Assembly (NCBI GenBank): GCA_021397835.1 | Contig: JAJFZO010000609.1 | Location: forward strand, 5,272,001-5,336,000 | From: Moringa oleifera | Taxonomy: Eukaryota > Streptophyta > Magnoliopsida > Brassicales > Moringaceae | Direction of reading: 5' to 3' | Length of the DNA stretch: 64,000 bases | In this document: positions 1-13,010 of the stretch, in pieces | Layout: every line of letters starts with the position of its first letter | Numbering within the stretch: position 1 is the stretch's first letter | Notes under the pieces: model-generated | The model's input: only the letters and a program-made list of their open reading frames with translations | Database searches by the model: none | Told to the model about the DNA's origin: nothing | Program-made: the position numbers and the translations under genes

Positions 1-27
1 ATTATTCAAATAATTTTAAAAAATAAA

Positions 28-572
28 GGGTAAAAGTAATTTAAAAGCTTGAATTATACTCTGTGTGCCAAATCTAACCCTAGTGTGTTAAAAATAACAA
101 ATAAAATCTTGATCTACTAATTTGAACTAAACTAAACATTGTCCAAAAAATTTTAAAAATTGGAGATGTTCAAATAGAAAATTTTTAAATTGAAGATTTT
201 ATACTCCGAATTTTAACTTAAAATTTTTTAATAGATGTAAAGAAATATCAGACCATCATTAAAAAAAATTCATATTATTTTTAGTACTGAAGATATTTTT
301 TTAAAAAATTTATTATCAAAAATATTAAAAATTCATAATAAATAGCTTATGAGTCAAAAATTGTTCAAAATTAAGAGGTTAACTTGAAACAGAGTGCAAA
401 GATTATTTGAATTATTTTGTAAATATTTCAACAATGACAATATGCTTATAGTTTAAATCAAAATCTAATTTAGATCAAATTGATGGATTAGAGTTTGATT
501 TTTCACTTTTTGAGCATTAAAGTTCAATTTAACATTTAAGGTGCAGTTTAAAGTTTTAAATAATTTTTATCC
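28..572. mobile_element. MITE copy 1, Mutator-like (9-bp TSD)
   Basis: AT-rich non-coding element of about 545 bp. The left end starts GGGTAAAAGTAATTT and the right end, reverse-complemented, starts GGATAAAAATTATTT, so the termini are imperfect inverted repeats. The flanking 9-mers are aaaaataaa (left) and aaacataaa (right), 8 of 9 identical. The interior is related to the copy at 9118-9660: both carry an atagatgtaa block, then a run of A, then agtactgaa followed by atattttt, in the same order. Nine-base target duplications are typical of Mutator-like elements; assignment to that superfamily is inference. It has no coding capacity. Confidence 0.6.
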
Positions 573-2090
573 AAACATAAATTATTAAAAATAATTTTTT
601 ATAAATTTAATTAATTTCAATAAAATTATTTAATAAGTAAAATAAGACTATATTTTTTCAATTTCCTAAAGAAAATTTCAACGAAAATTTGATTGAAAAC
701 ATAAAATTGTAAAAGAAAAAATTTGTTGGAATTATATCATTAAATTTCTAATCTTTTTGAAAAAAAAAAAAGTAAAGGATTTGTATGAAATTTTTCAGTA
801 AAAAAAATAAATCCAATGGAATAATTTTTCTTTGAAATATTTTGAAATTCCAATTCAATAGATTTTTGTTGAAAGTTTGTTTAAATTCTATACAATGTAC
901 TTTCATTGGACATTGGCAATTCCAACACTGATTTTCCTAAATATAGCATTTCTATTAAAATTTTCATAAAAATTGCAAATGTCAAATCAATAGTTTCTGT
1001 TAAACTTTTTCAATCTTCTTGCAATGTTTAAAGTTAAAAACGATACCTCACATGCACTCACATAACCAAGAAATTATAATTTTTGAGTTTAAAGATTTGA
1101 TAAACCTTCATTAAAGATAGAAAAATGAATTTAATGAAAAGGAGGTGAAAGTAAATGATATTAATTATACCACAGATCTTTTGTTCTGAATGGTGCTCTA
1201 CTAAAGTTAGTGGGGATAAATTCTCTTTGTGCTATACTCTATACTATGGAAACAACCTAGTAATTATGAAGTTCACATACCTTACCTACTAGCTGAAGGA
1301 AATTTTAAAACTGAAACAAGGAAGAGTAGAAAGTGTAAAGCTCTTGGTATTTAAACTTTAGTTGTAGGCTCTTAACTATTGGAGCTTGGTTGCTGAGTTG
1401 GGTTATTTTTTTTTTATTTATTTGAGTATATCAAATTAAAATCTTAAGTAGTCGATAGAATTATTTTTTAAATATTTTTAGGAGTAGTAATGAAGCATGT
1501 AAGATTTGTTTTCTTCTTGATGATTTATGGATGGAAAAGATTCTTATTTATCCCAACTACTAAACAATAATTCATGCACTTTCGAACATACTTCATAGAA
1601 TTAAAACAAAAAGGATAAAATTATCTTTCTCATTTTGATTTGCACATACTTTGACATCCTTGCCAGAGATGGGTGCACTTGTAAGGTCGTAGCTTTTTTT
1701 CAATTTATGACGTGTTCTTACTCACAAGGAATGCACATTGTGATTTTATGTAAAACCATTGATAAATTAGACATCCAATGTACTCCACCATAACAAGAGG
1801 ATACTCCATTGCTTTCGTTTCACATGATTTTTCATAGATCCAACCATGTGATTTTGTTTATTACTTCTCACTTTATATGCAATTTTTCATGTTTTTACTC
1901 TTGATTTATTCTATTTTTATTCTTTTTTCTTTAAACACACAAATTAAAATAATTTCCTTAATATTTTACAAATTTTGATTTATTATGTTGTAACTTTTTT
2001 TTTACTAATTTAAGTAGTAGAGTGATCCTACGAGACACCTTTATGCTTACCTTTCTTTTAGTTTCACAAAGTCTGAGATTCTTCCTTCCC
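573..2090. other. AT-rich intergenic DNA, no gene seen
   Basis: No sustained reading frame or recognisable protein similarity on either strand. Homopolymer A and T runs are frequent. The stretch near 2090-2175 contains a short direct repeat of about 22 bases (ccttgataaggtgcaa twice) just before the copia homology starts. Confidence 0.5.
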
Positions 2091-2179
2091 TATGAAAGAA
2101 GAACATTCATCAAAACACCATATCTTACCTTGATAAGGTGCAACTGCTTACCTTGATAAGGTGCAAGTACTGTAAAACG

Positions 2180-4770
2180 TACATCTAAGGGTGTGCTTGA
2201 TTTTGTGCACTCTGATCTTTAGGGGCCTGAAAGGATTCCAACGCTTGGAGGATGTAGATACTTCCTATCAATCCTTGATGACTACTCAAGAAAGGTATAG
2301 ACAGTTATTCTTGTTTTAAATTAAAGATGATTGTTTTGACAAGTTTAAAGAATAGAAGTTATTGATTGAAAACTAGACTAGAAAGAAACTAAAAGTGTTA
2401 CGTATTGATATTAGTTTAGAATATTGTAACTCTATATTTAATAATTTTTATGCCGACTAAGGAATCCTAAGGCATAAGACTATTAAGAAGACTCCTCAAC
2501 AAAATGGCATTGCTGAAAGAATGAATAGGACTATGACGGAAAGGGTGAGATGCATGTCGTTTACATTAAGACTTAGGAAAAGTTTCTGGAGAAAAACAGC
2601 TACAACTACTGTCTATTTGATTAGTAGGTGTCCTTCAAGGGTTATTGATCTTAAAACACCTCAAGAGAAGTGGTTAGGGAAGCCTCCAAGTCTACATCAT
2701 TGGAGAATTTTTAAATGTGCAGCCTACGCATACCAAAGGGAGGGTAAGCTTAATCCTAGGGCAATTAAAGGTATTTTTCTTGGTTATTCTCAAGGGATTA
2801 AAGGCTATAGACTTTATGTGAAGCATATGTTTAAATAATAAAACTGTTATAAGTGAAGATATGGTCTTTAATGAGACATCCCTGCCATATGCAAGCTAAG
2901 AAAGAGAAAAGAAAAATGAACTAGCTATAGAGAGAGCTCTTAAAGTTAAAGAAGCTGCTGATCTTGATCTAAATCAATTTAAGCCTAGACAATCAGCTTA
3001 TTTAGCCCCAAAAATAGAATGTGAAATAGCAGTCTCATCCAATCAACAAAGGTAGCCTAGTTTGGATGATGAAGATGAGCATTTTCCTAATGATGTAGAC
3101 ATTTAAAGACCCATCATTTGGCAAGGGATAGGTTTAAAAGAAGTATTAGACCACCAACAAGATATCTACCTGAAGATCATAGTTCTAGTTTAGTTGAAGG
3201 AGAATTGACAACCTATGCTTTCCATACAGCAAATCAAATGGAGAGTACGCAGCCAAGAAACTATAAAGAAGCTATGTTTGGTCATCAAGCAGCAAATTGA
3301 TTTTAGGCAGTGCAAAAGGAAATGAGCTCTCTTTATGCCAACAAGACATAAGAGCTTATTGAAAGACCTTTAAATCCAAGGGTGATATATTATAAATGGG
3401 TATTCAAGCTCAAAGATGGTCATACAAAAGTTATGCCTAAGAAATTCAAGGTAATACTGGTGGCCAAAGGCTTCACTTAAGTATAAAGGATTAATTACGC
3501 AGAAAGTTTCTCACCTGTGGTTAAATACAAGACAATTTGAACCATCTTGGCAAAGGTAGCTATAGAAGATTAAGAGCTTAAGAATGGATATAAAGACTTC
3601 TTTTCTTCATGTAGAATAATGGAAGATCTATATGAAACAACCTGAGGGGTTTTCACTATATGGCTTAAAAAAATCTCCTAGGAAATGGTACAAAAGGTAT
3701 AACAGTGTTATACTTTAAGCACGCTTCACCAAGAGTGCTTACGATGCATGCCTCTATCATAGAGATGTAGGCTATAAATAAGTTGTGTTCTTGATGTTGC
3801 ATGTAGATGATATGCTACTTACCGGTAGTAGCATGCACAAAATAGCCTCATTAAAGAAGATGTTGAGTAAAGAATTTGACATAAAGATTTAAAGCCTACA
3901 AAGAGGATATTTAGAATGGAAATCAAAAGAGATGGGGGCAAGTCCAAGCTCATGTTATCCCAAAAGTCTTGCTTCTACAAAGTTGCTGAAAAATTTCAAA
4001 TGTTGCAGGAAAAATGAGTAAGTATTCCACTTGAAAATCATTTCAAAACGTCTACTCAGAGTTGTCCAAAAACTGAAAAGGAAAACCAAAAAATGATAAA
4101 TACCCCTTACTCAAATGTAGTAAGGAGTCCCATGTATGCCATGATCTACAACGGAGCTGATTATCATATGCAATCAGTCTGCTTAATAAATGCATGACCA
4201 ATCCCAGCAAAGATCTTTGGCAAGCATTGAAGTGGTTATTAAGGTACTTAAATGGAACAAAGAAGCTTGGGTTAGCTTATGAAAAGAAAGGTTTAATTTA
4301 GCAAGGATTGGACGGTTATGTAAACTTTGATTTTGCAGGAGATAAAGATAAAAGAATATCTCTTTTTGCTTATATTTTCATAATTGAAGGATATTATGTG
4401 AGCTGAAAAGCTCAACATCAAGCTATTGTTACTTTATTTAACACCGAGGCAAAGCTCATAGCAATTATAAAAGGTTTTAAGGAAGCTACCTGGTTGCTTG
4501 GGCTGCTCAATGAATTGCAGTTTTATAGAGGTCCCTTTATTGTGTTTTCAGACAGCCAATCTATAATCCATCTTTGTAAGAATCCAATCTACCATAAACA
4601 CACCAAACACCTTGATGTGAAGTATTATTTTATCATAGAGAAAATAGAAAAAGGACTCATACTATTAGAAAAGGTTGCCACTGACGACAACCCTTTGATA
4701 TGGCCACAAAACCTGTTTCTCTTAGAAAACTACATAAGTGTTTGAAGATTATTAGGGTTGGTATTGGATG
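2180..4770 (+). mobile_element. Decayed Ty1/copia element, integrase to RNase H
   Basis: Remnant of a copia pol gene. The integrase core begins near 2185 (residues FVHSDL, stop, GPERIPTLGGCRYF, DDYSRKV), followed by the TPQQNGIAERMNR block near 2490-2525 and an open stretch at 2521-2835. Reverse transcriptase pieces follow from about 3300; the catalytic YVDD box near 3800 reads HVDD, so one key position is changed. RNase H runs from about 4200 to 4745, with an open part at 4494-4745 (FSDSQSIIHLCKNP, HLDVKYYFI). Many stops and frameshifts. Gag, zinc knuckle, protease and both LTRs are not seen. It is closest to the other Tnt1-like copia pieces in this window, not to the RE1-like one at 20.4 kb. 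The 5' boundary is uncertain by about 100 bases. Confidence 0.88.
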
Positions 4771-5152
4771 ACACATAATGAATGAAATTTGAAGATGCAT
4801 TAAGTTGTTTTTACTATATCAAGATAGAGTTTATTGAAAAAGAAGAAGATCCAATGAAAAATGACAGTAAAGATTTCTGATGGTGTCGCTTTTGGATCTA
4901 GTAGTTGAGTCAACAAAGACTTGGAAAGTGACTTGACCGAATGAGCATTATCCAATGAATGATGGTTAGTTCATAATATATGATCTGAAAATATAAAAAG
5001 CTCGTGTAAGAATGATCCACGAAATACAAGTAGTATTTTACAAAACAAAGGAATAATACTTACTTTAAAAAGTTTATACATGGGACATTCGTTACTTTGT
5101 GGAACAGCTCAGTGAGCACTGCATGGATCAAAATCTACTAAACATGAAAAAT

Positions 5153-5310
5153 AAGAGTGCGTGAACTATAATCCAACAAAAGGTGTAATCTTATCTTGAA
5201 TTGTAGACCCACAATGAGTAATAGATATAATAAGAATGCGTGAACTATGATCCAACAAAAGGTGTAATCTTATCTTGAATTGTAGATCCACAATGAGCAA
5301 TAGATACAAT
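5153..5310. repeat. Tandem duplication, two 79-bp units
   Basis: Units 5153-5231 and 5232-5310 both contain tgcgtgaactat, ccaacaaaaggtgtaatctt and ttgaattgtaga and differ at only a few positions. The second unit runs directly into a TATAA-type microsatellite. No coding role is apparent. Confidence 0.9.
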
Positions 5311-5345
5311 ATAATATAACATAATATAATATAATATAATATAAA
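5309..5345. repeat. ATAAT-type pentanucleotide microsatellite
   Basis: About seven imperfect copies of a five-base unit (tataa/ataat) directly after the 79-bp tandem duplication. Confidence 0.85.
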
Positions 5346-7080
5346 GTAAGCAAATTTAGGAGAAATTAGAAGAAAATTTAGTTTTAAAAAGTTCAGGTAC
5401 AATTATCCTACCTATCAAAGGTTAGCAATCACTTTAATACTGCCAATGGTCCCAACTGAAAGTTCTAATATGTTGGTCAAGAAGATGAAATAAGTCCACG
5501 TATAAGGCAAATGCTAAGAGAACATACCTCAATATCGTATTCTTGCTCCATGATTTTAAAGCTCTTCATCTTGCATGAGAAAATAGGAAGAATAATTAAA
5601 AAAAAAAAAGAATACATAAGCAATTAACATTGATCACATCATAGCATGCAATGACACTAATCATAAAGTATCCTTATCTATATCTGCATCATCGTCATGG
5701 ACTTGAAGCAAATTAAAGAAGTTGAAAAAGCTTCCACAATACTTAATTTCACAATACTCAGCTTAGTGATTGGCAATTGTCTATTGCCAAAAGTTGCCAT
5801 TCTACTAAAATGATTACTTCACATGTTTAATTGTCGTTATACTATTTAATCAACTATTATCAACTTTTAAGTTATCTCAAACAAAAAAAATTAAAACTAA
5901 AAAGTATTGCCCAAAAGATAAATATAAAAAAAGCATAAAATTAAAAATAAACTTCACCACCAACAAAACTCTTTGCTTTCGAGAAAATAAATACTTCATA
6001 TATAAAAATCTAATCTAAGTGCAATAATTGCCATGAAATTACCTGCAACGAGATGACAGCTCCTATAGGGTGATGATCATACAATAAAACTCTTTATAAA
6101 AAATAATGGGTCTCCTCAAGATGAGATTATCACACTGAATATTCAAGAAAATTGACATTTACCATAATTGAAAGTACTATTTTTACATAATAAATGATAT
6201 ATTTTTGAGTAGAACAAGAACAGTGGATTTCCAAATTGTGTCATTTTTCAACCAATTTTTTGCTTCCAAATATATTATCTTTCAACCAATATGGGTAATA
6301 ACAAATTAAAACAACGAGACCTGCAATTTTCAATCATTACAAATGCATGGGAAAAAAATATAAAAATAATGTAAAAGATACGCAAATGAATTAACAGATC
6401 AAGAAATAATCTAAGTTCAAATCTTACTTTCATATAATTTCATGTTTTAAAATGAATGTCTTTTAAGAAGATGTGTTAAGAAATTTAACATTATTATATT
6501 TCTATGTACATCACTAAATTAGGTTTATATTTCCTATTTTGTGTAGGCTTATGATTTTCAATAATTAGGTTTCTTCATCTTACGGTATGCACTAATTTGA
6601 TTAATTAGTTTCATATTTTCTTGCCTTTTCTCCTCTTATAAGCACTGTTTAGGAACAATACCCAATGGACTACCATATGGATCCAGGTCCTACCCTCCCC
6701 TTCCTTGGAACCTATTTTCTTTCTTTTCTTTAACTTCAAGAAAACATTCTGCTTAACTGGCCCATACCAATAGTAAAACGCAGGTAACATCAAGAAGCCT
6801 TCAACAATGCTATTAGTTGCTATCTAGGTTTCTTTTTCTATTTTTTCAATCATCAAAAGGCTATTAGGGGTCAAAATACAAACTCTAACTTCATTTGAAA
6901 CTGACTAAAATTCTTTGAAGTATGTTGCACTGAACAATGTTATAATAAGCTAGGAAGTATGAATTAATGACGCCTTGCTAACAAATATCTGTATAGCTTT
7001 TCAATTAATGGTTGCTTACTACTATCAAGTCTAGTTAGCTTCAGGCTAAGTCCATGAGTATATTTTAAATGAAAAGCACC
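5346..7080. other. AT-rich intergenic DNA, no gene seen
   Basis: Short open stretches occur on both strands, but none has recognisable protein features or clear exon borders. Confidence 0.5.
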
Positions 7081-7084
7081 AATG

Positions 7085-7335
7085 GTCTTCATCATTCTCA
7101 TACTACTACAACTATAACAAGCTTGAAACTGGTTGATGTGTTTACAGGATCCTGATAGAGATCAAATGCCAGAGCGACCAAGTTTTCTCTGTCAGGTTTT
7201 CCCAATTCAATCTAATCCATTGTTTCTTCAAGGGATTGCAGACATAAAGGGTTGGGTCTTGAGAAGGGAAGCAACTCTGGCAACAAAACCAGCCCGTTAT
7301 AGGATGCCATCAAGCGTACCTTTTCAAGGAGAAAA
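7085..7335 (-). pseudogene. F-box-associated (FBA) domain remnant
   Basis: Read on the minus strand, the segment gives in order MASYNGLVLLPELLPFSR, then, one frame over, DPTLYVCNPLKKQWIRLNWE, then back in the first frame KPDRENLVALAFDLYQDP. SYNGLVL, YVCNPLTKQW and VALAFDPY-like motifs are characteristic of the F-box-associated domain that follows the F-box in many plant F-box proteins. At least two frameshifts break the frame. No F-box is seen upstream (higher coordinates). Intact members of this family recruit substrates for SCF ubiquitin ligases; this remnant cannot. The stretch is less AT-rich than its surroundings. The exact family member cannot be named. Confidence 0.6.
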
Positions 7336-7345
7336 TCAAACATAA

Positions 7346-8485
7346 TCTACTATAACTCAGCACCTCTAGTTTCCACCAAAAAGTAAGTTATGGTTTCAAT
7401 ATCATCAGAACACAATTGGTACCCCCGTTGGAAGAAGAATCATGATATAACTTCTCTGTTTTGCAACTAAACTTTGATGAAAGATTGGAAAGGGAGAATA
7501 ATTTTACATCCCATTTGAGAAAAACAGTTAGGAGGTGTATCAACATAAACTCTGATTACATCATATTAAACAAACAGAGAATTGAACATAGTAAATAGAC
7601 ATATCAACATAAACTTCATATCCCTAAGCAATTTCTCATATCAGACTTGTCATACATGCCTAAAAAATAACTAAAGAAATACTGAAAATTATATAAGTAA
7701 GATGCTTTGCTCATCCTTTGGTCAATGCTATTAAGCTTGCTATTAAGCTTAAGACAGAATGAATCATATAAACTAGAGTGTTACATAAGAGCATAAATAG
7801 TAATTAGACACCAGGGGCTACAATCAAGTACAGTTAGTCAAAGCCTAAATCAAGGTAACAAATTGCATTGTGATTTTCTTCTTCAAATGTCCTTCCATTT
7901 CTATTTGTTTCTTAGCAACCAAACATGGGGATCACTAGATATCGAAGTGATGATTGTTATATTAGCAATAACCAAGCTATTATTGAAGTATCACTTTGTC
8001 CATTTAGGACCAATAAAAACTAAAACTCATACTAGAAAATAATAATAATAACTTACTATAATCTGCAAAAGGAGCAGACAAACCAAGAAAGAGAAACAAA
8101 CAATGACTATTTCTAAAGAAATAGCTCCAAATCCAACTCCAATTTAATCAAATCCATACTCAATAAATAGAATCACACAAAAGTGCTCTGAGTTCAATTC
8201 TCTAGCATCAGATCAAATTTTACAAGAATGTGTACACAAAAAATGTACATTAATATTACATTTTAATCTTACTGTTGGTACTATTAATCATGTATTTTCA
8301 GAAAACCAAAACAACGTATGATTTAAATTAGACTTTGAAACTAAGATAATACAACAATGATTCCTTATTTGTTGATATCAATTTGTCTAGATCCCTGTCG
8401 AATACTTTGAAGGCCTCTTTCAACTATGCATTTCAACGAACACTTGGTTGACATTTCCAATAAATATAAACTATCAGTCACAGAG
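7346..8485. other. Intergenic DNA, no gene seen
   Basis: AT-rich sequence between the FBA remnant and the calmodulin-like remnant. If the calmodulin-like gene had later exons they should lie here on the minus strand, but none was found. Confidence 0.4.
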
Positions 8486-8491
8486 AGTTAC

Positions 8492-8699
8492 CTTCATTCT
8501 TCTGGCCATAATGTTCAATAACTCTTCAAAGTTAATAGTGCCATTGGAATCAACACTAAGCTCAGTAAAATCATGTCCTGAACTTCTTCCTTCCTAGGAT
8601 TTCCATCCAGAGATTGGATCTCTATTTCAAACTCTTCCATCCTAATCAAGCATGTAAAATGTTATTGGAGACTTGTTCTTTTGTCAATGCATCAGCCAT
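8492..8699 (-). pseudogene. Calmodulin-like (CML8/CML11-type) first exon, broken
   Basis: The minus strand starts at ATG 8699 with MADALTKEQVSN, matching the MADALTEEQISEF start of the CML8/CML11 calmodulin-like family, then hits a TGA after 17 codons. In shifted frames the family features continue: EIQSLDGNPRKEEVQDMI (linker before EF-hand II), then SVDSNGTINFEELLNIMARRMK split as SVDSNGTINFEELL and NIMARRMK (EF-hand II and following helix). The calcium-binding loop of EF-hand I is missing, apparently deleted. The segment ends at a good splice donor (AAG, then GTAACTC) at 8492, the expected exon end. Intact relatives are cytosolic Ca2+ sensors of about 150 residues with four EF-hands; EF-hands III and IV are not found downstream. 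Confidence 0.75.
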
Positions 8700-9117
8700 G
8701 CCCCTGGCTCTGATCTCCAAATCTCTGTAACAAAACTAAATAGATTACACTACTCTAGAGAGTGACAAGATTAAAAGAAGAATGAGAGAAAAGTGTATTT
8801 GTGGTTGGTGTTTTATTCCTCTTGACAAGGCTCTTCATATAAAACAGAGGCCGGTGGGAATCATTTGTCGAGAATGTATGGAAATTATCAAACACGTATG
8901 ATGAAAATTGCCATTCGAAGCTAGAAAATTTCAAAATCTCTAAGTCTCTATATCAAAAGAGTGCCCCAAGCTTACTTAAATGGAGAAGTGGAGATGGCTT
9001 TATCTTCGTTTTCTATTTTCTGAATTTTATTTTAGTTATTTATTACTTAATAGATCCGTTAAAGTGGTTTTTACTAGTACAATCAATAGCATTTTTTGTT
9101 GTTGTTATTATTTTTTA

Positions 9118-9660
9118 GGGTAAATATCATTTATAACTTTAAGGTTTATCCTCTCTCTCTAATCAAACATTTACTTTCAAAAAGTATCCAAACAAACCTT
9201 AGTATTTTCATTTTGTCAAAATTGAACCTTATAAAAAAAATTTAAATATTAAAAATATTTAAATTAGAGATATTTTACAATAAATTTTAACTTATAAATT
9301 TTTTATAGATGTAATAAAATATTTAAGCTATCATCATAAAAAAGTTCAAAATTTTTTAAGTACTGAAAATATTTTTCTTAAAAAAAATACTATCAAAAAT
9401 TTAAAAAAATTCATAAAAAATAGTTAATTAGTTAAAAAAATTTAAAATTTTAGGAATAAAATCAAAATAGTGTAAAATCTATTTGAGAAGTTTTTAATCA
9501 TTTTTAACAATGAAAAAATCATTAATTTTTCATTATCATTTTGAGTCAAGGTTTAATTTAGACAAAATCAATAAATCATGATCTATTTGGATACTTTTTG
9601 AAAGTCAGTATTTGATTGGAAAGAGAGCGTTAAACTCAAGGTTTTAAATGATATTTACCC
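9118..9660. mobile_element. MITE copy 2, Mutator-like (9-bp TSD)
   Basis: A 543-bp non-coding element with terminal inverted repeats: left end GGGTAAATATCATTTATAAC and right end, reverse-complemented, GGGTAAATATCATTTAAAAC. It is flanked by a perfect 9-bp direct repeat tatttttta at 9109-9117 and 9661-9669. The AT-rich interior matches the copy at 28-572. The size, lack of coding sequence and 9-bp duplication fit a non-autonomous Mutator-like MITE. Confidence 0.8.
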
Positions 9661-9669
9661 TATTTTTTA

Positions 9670-12400
9670 AGAATGATTTTAAAATTTAATTTTAATTTTG
9701 TTATTTTATATAATAATAATTTTAAAGTTAATTTAAAATTTAAATATGAAAATTTTCAATATTAAAATCATTATTACTTAAAATAAAAATAAAAATATTG
9801 AATTATATATAAAAATTTAGTAAATGTAAAGTTTTGTTGAAATTAATATATAAAGTTTTTAATATGTTTTGTTTAATAAATATTAATTTATTATATTTAA
9901 TCAATATTTATTTGAATTGATATAAAAATTTTCAATTTTAAATTTATAATTTATAATTTTAAAAGTTGAAAATTGTGATTTTATTTTAAAGATAATTGTA
10001 AATAATAACTATTAAAAATATATGTTTTAGTGGTTAATTTATAAAATTATTATTATACATTTAATAATAATTATTATTAAAATAACAATTTTTTTCAAAT
10101 ACATAAAAATAATTATTATTAAATATTAATAGTTAAAAAGTTGTTTTAGTTGTAACGGCTATTGATTGTCTCTCTAGTGTTCATGAAAAAAACAATTACG
10201 CAATAGGGCTTTTTTCGTCTTTGACATTTATTGGGTGGTGTGCAGGCTAGTAGTTAAAAGAGGCATGGCCTTAGAGTCTTGGACAGGTATTAATGGTCTA
10301 AATGAGACTAAGAAAGCAATTCCTTAATCTTCGGATGAATTTAAACAAATTGGAGGCCGTTTGAAGGGATAGAAAACACTATTTTGGCACTGAAAGATAG
10401 ATGGCGGCATACACTGCATTCATGGTTAAGAGGACATTTTTCTGAAAGTGAACAAGAACTCAAAAGACCTTATAGGCTTCATTGTTCTGACATGGGTAAC
10501 ACTTCTTTGTAGATAAAATAATTTTTTCTATTAATAAAAATAAAACTTTAAATTAAGACCCTAACACAAGGTCAAACATTTTAATATGATTTTTTGAACC
10601 TAAAACAAAGAGATGCATTTTAAGTTCTTTTACATAAAAACTCAATGGTTCATCCATCGCATGGCTATTAAAGACTAATAAGCTTGAACAACTTAGGCTA
10701 AAGGTCATAACACCAACAAAAAAGATATACTTACTTACATAACAAAGAACATATAAAGTGGTACGTTCATTGCAAGACTATTAAAGACGATTGGTTTTAA
10801 AAACTTAATTTAAGCCATGACACCAACAAATAAGTCATAACATAAATGTTGACTTTTTGACGATAAATAAAATCGATCATTAAGTTAATAATTGATTAAA
10901 TTAATTATCATTTTAATTATAAATTTTTTATCATTAAAATGTTTAATCATAGATTTTTTAAGTTTAACCACGAAAAAATTTATCACTAAATATGAATTTA
11001 TTTTTGTAGCGGTACTTTTTCTAATGGCATTATTAATGTTTGGGATGTGGTTTTCCCATCTTCTTGTAGAGGTGAGCTACGTGAAGTTGATGATAACTTT
11101 TTTTCTTATATGGGTATTTCCTAATTCCTTTGATAATATATATTTTTTGAACTCTCTTATTGTAAGAATTGAATTTAACATATTTCCTGTTCTTTTTGAA
11201 AACTTTGTTTCTATTATTTACTTTTGTGTCTAAATAGTAGCCTATATTTATCATCGTAACTTTATCATTTGCTCCCCATATATAATATGCTCCAAGATCT
11301 TATCCTTTTCACTCATAGTGCTCTAAATCTTCTTATTAATACATAATGTTTTACATTTTGAATACATGTTTAGTGTTGATGCCATGGATATATTGTCATG
11401 ATCAATTGATTTATTATGCTAAATCTGTTGTCTTACCAAGACCAATTTGCTACAAGCACTTAAAACATTGTCCTTTTTTTTAGGGGGTTGTGGAGTGTTA
11501 TCAACATTTGAGTTAATTTAATTTGGTGCTGGTTTGGGTTTTTGGAAATTGGATTACAGTATGTTTAAGATTAGTTGTATTAATATATTTTGGGTTTAAA
11601 TTAAATAAGATATATGGCCAATTAGATTAGATTTGAATTTGCTTGTTCTAGGTTCATATTGATGAAAAACATCTTAATGTTTCTTCTTTGTCATTTTCCT
11701 GAACAACTTCAAGATTTTTGTTGACTTTGTTGACTTTCCTCTTTCAACCATAACATTAATCACAGATTCAAAAATCATCTTTTTTATTGGCATTTCATGG
11801 AACCGCCTCTCTATTAGTCTAATTTGATTTGATCTTGAAGACCCACTAAACATCGTAGTTGGCTGACCACCTACTTCGGTACATCAATTCTTTTTAACAA
11901 TGATTTTGTTTCTTTAATCAAACCATATTTATCATGCAGAAATTGACTGTGGTCCATGTAAGTAAATGATTTTTTGTTACCTTTAAGTCACAAACTTCGA
12001 TAATTTTAATAATTGATTTTTTATTAATAGCAAAGACTAGAAGACATTATTATGTAATAAATATAAGAGTAAATTGAACATGAATTACAAAGATGGTAGA
12101 TAAATGGTTTCTTTATCTATGCATGTATCTTTCATAATTAAAAGTTAAATGATGGAGAGTTATGTAACAACATTTAACTATTTGTTACCTGACTCTTAAT
12201 AGTTTACTCATCAGAAGATGAAACTCTCATAGGTAGTTCATTTTTCTTGTAGCAACATTCTTTCCTGTACATGACTGCCATAAGTAAAGAAATCTAGAGT
12301 AGAAGCGGACATGATGATGAATGTCTGTTGCAGGATACCTAGATAATGAATTACTTTGCAATGGAACAAACTCAAGTATCTCTCAGCATCATGCAAAAGT
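9670..12400. other. AT-rich intergenic DNA with a weak internal duplication
   Basis: Extremely AT-rich to about 10140. An imperfect repeat lies at about 10648-10733 and 10758-10833; both halves contain ttcat, gcatgg or gcaaga, ctattaaagac and later acaccaacaaa. A short non-repetitive patch at 10250-10510 has no long frame. Hydrophobic open stretches near 10892-11233 appear to reflect AT-rich composition only. No gene is supported. Confidence 0.45.
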
Positions 12401-12469
12401 AATCGTGTAACAGGTAGATATCTTCAAATATTTTGGTAAAAATGCGGCAATAATCCAAACTCTTTGATA

Positions 12470-13010
12470 TCAAGCTTCAAACAATTAAAGTTACATATTG
12501 AATACTATATGCATATATGCATTTAACTATGAAACGTGTTTCATTCGACAAATTAAAAGATTAAGAATGCAAAAAGGTCTCAGCTCTAGCATGAAATTAT
12601 AAAATCCATTGAGTCTCTTTCATATACCCAAGTTTTTATTTTTAGCATAATCCAATACTTACTGTTGATAAGATTTAGCTCAATTAAATGATTATATTAA
12701 TTTACCATGTCAAATTCACATCATAACCTTTTCCCCTCAAAACAAGGCAAAGGGGTGGGAAGTTGCTAACTAAAAAAAACAAATACTTGTAGTTGTTCCT
12801 CAAAAGCTTAAACAAATCATTGGTTTATATATGTGATAAAAATATCTAAAACTTCTACATTTGACTGAATGATGGAACAATACATGCTTGTAACTATTGA
12901 TTAGGGAATCTAAATTTAGATTAATAATGTGTAAGTGTCTAAAGTAAGAATTTATAATTCATAATTCTATTTACTAAAAACCAACATCAACTTTGCAACA
13001 TGAAACCACA
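12470..13010. repeat. Diverged duplication, copy 1
   Basis: Shares several blocks in the same order with about 14505-15230: atatcaagcttcaaacaatt, then ttgaatactata, then a gatttagc and aaatgatt block, then ttaataatgt, tctaaagtaagaa and accaacatcaactttgc. Similarity is patchy, so this is an old local duplication or a pair of decayed repeat copies of unknown class. Confidence 0.6.

Noticed and set aside
10892..11254. Overlapping plus and minus open frames with hydrophobic or Lys-rich residues
   Set aside because: Composition follows from AT-rich DNA; no family motif, no neighbour support, and both strands are equally open.
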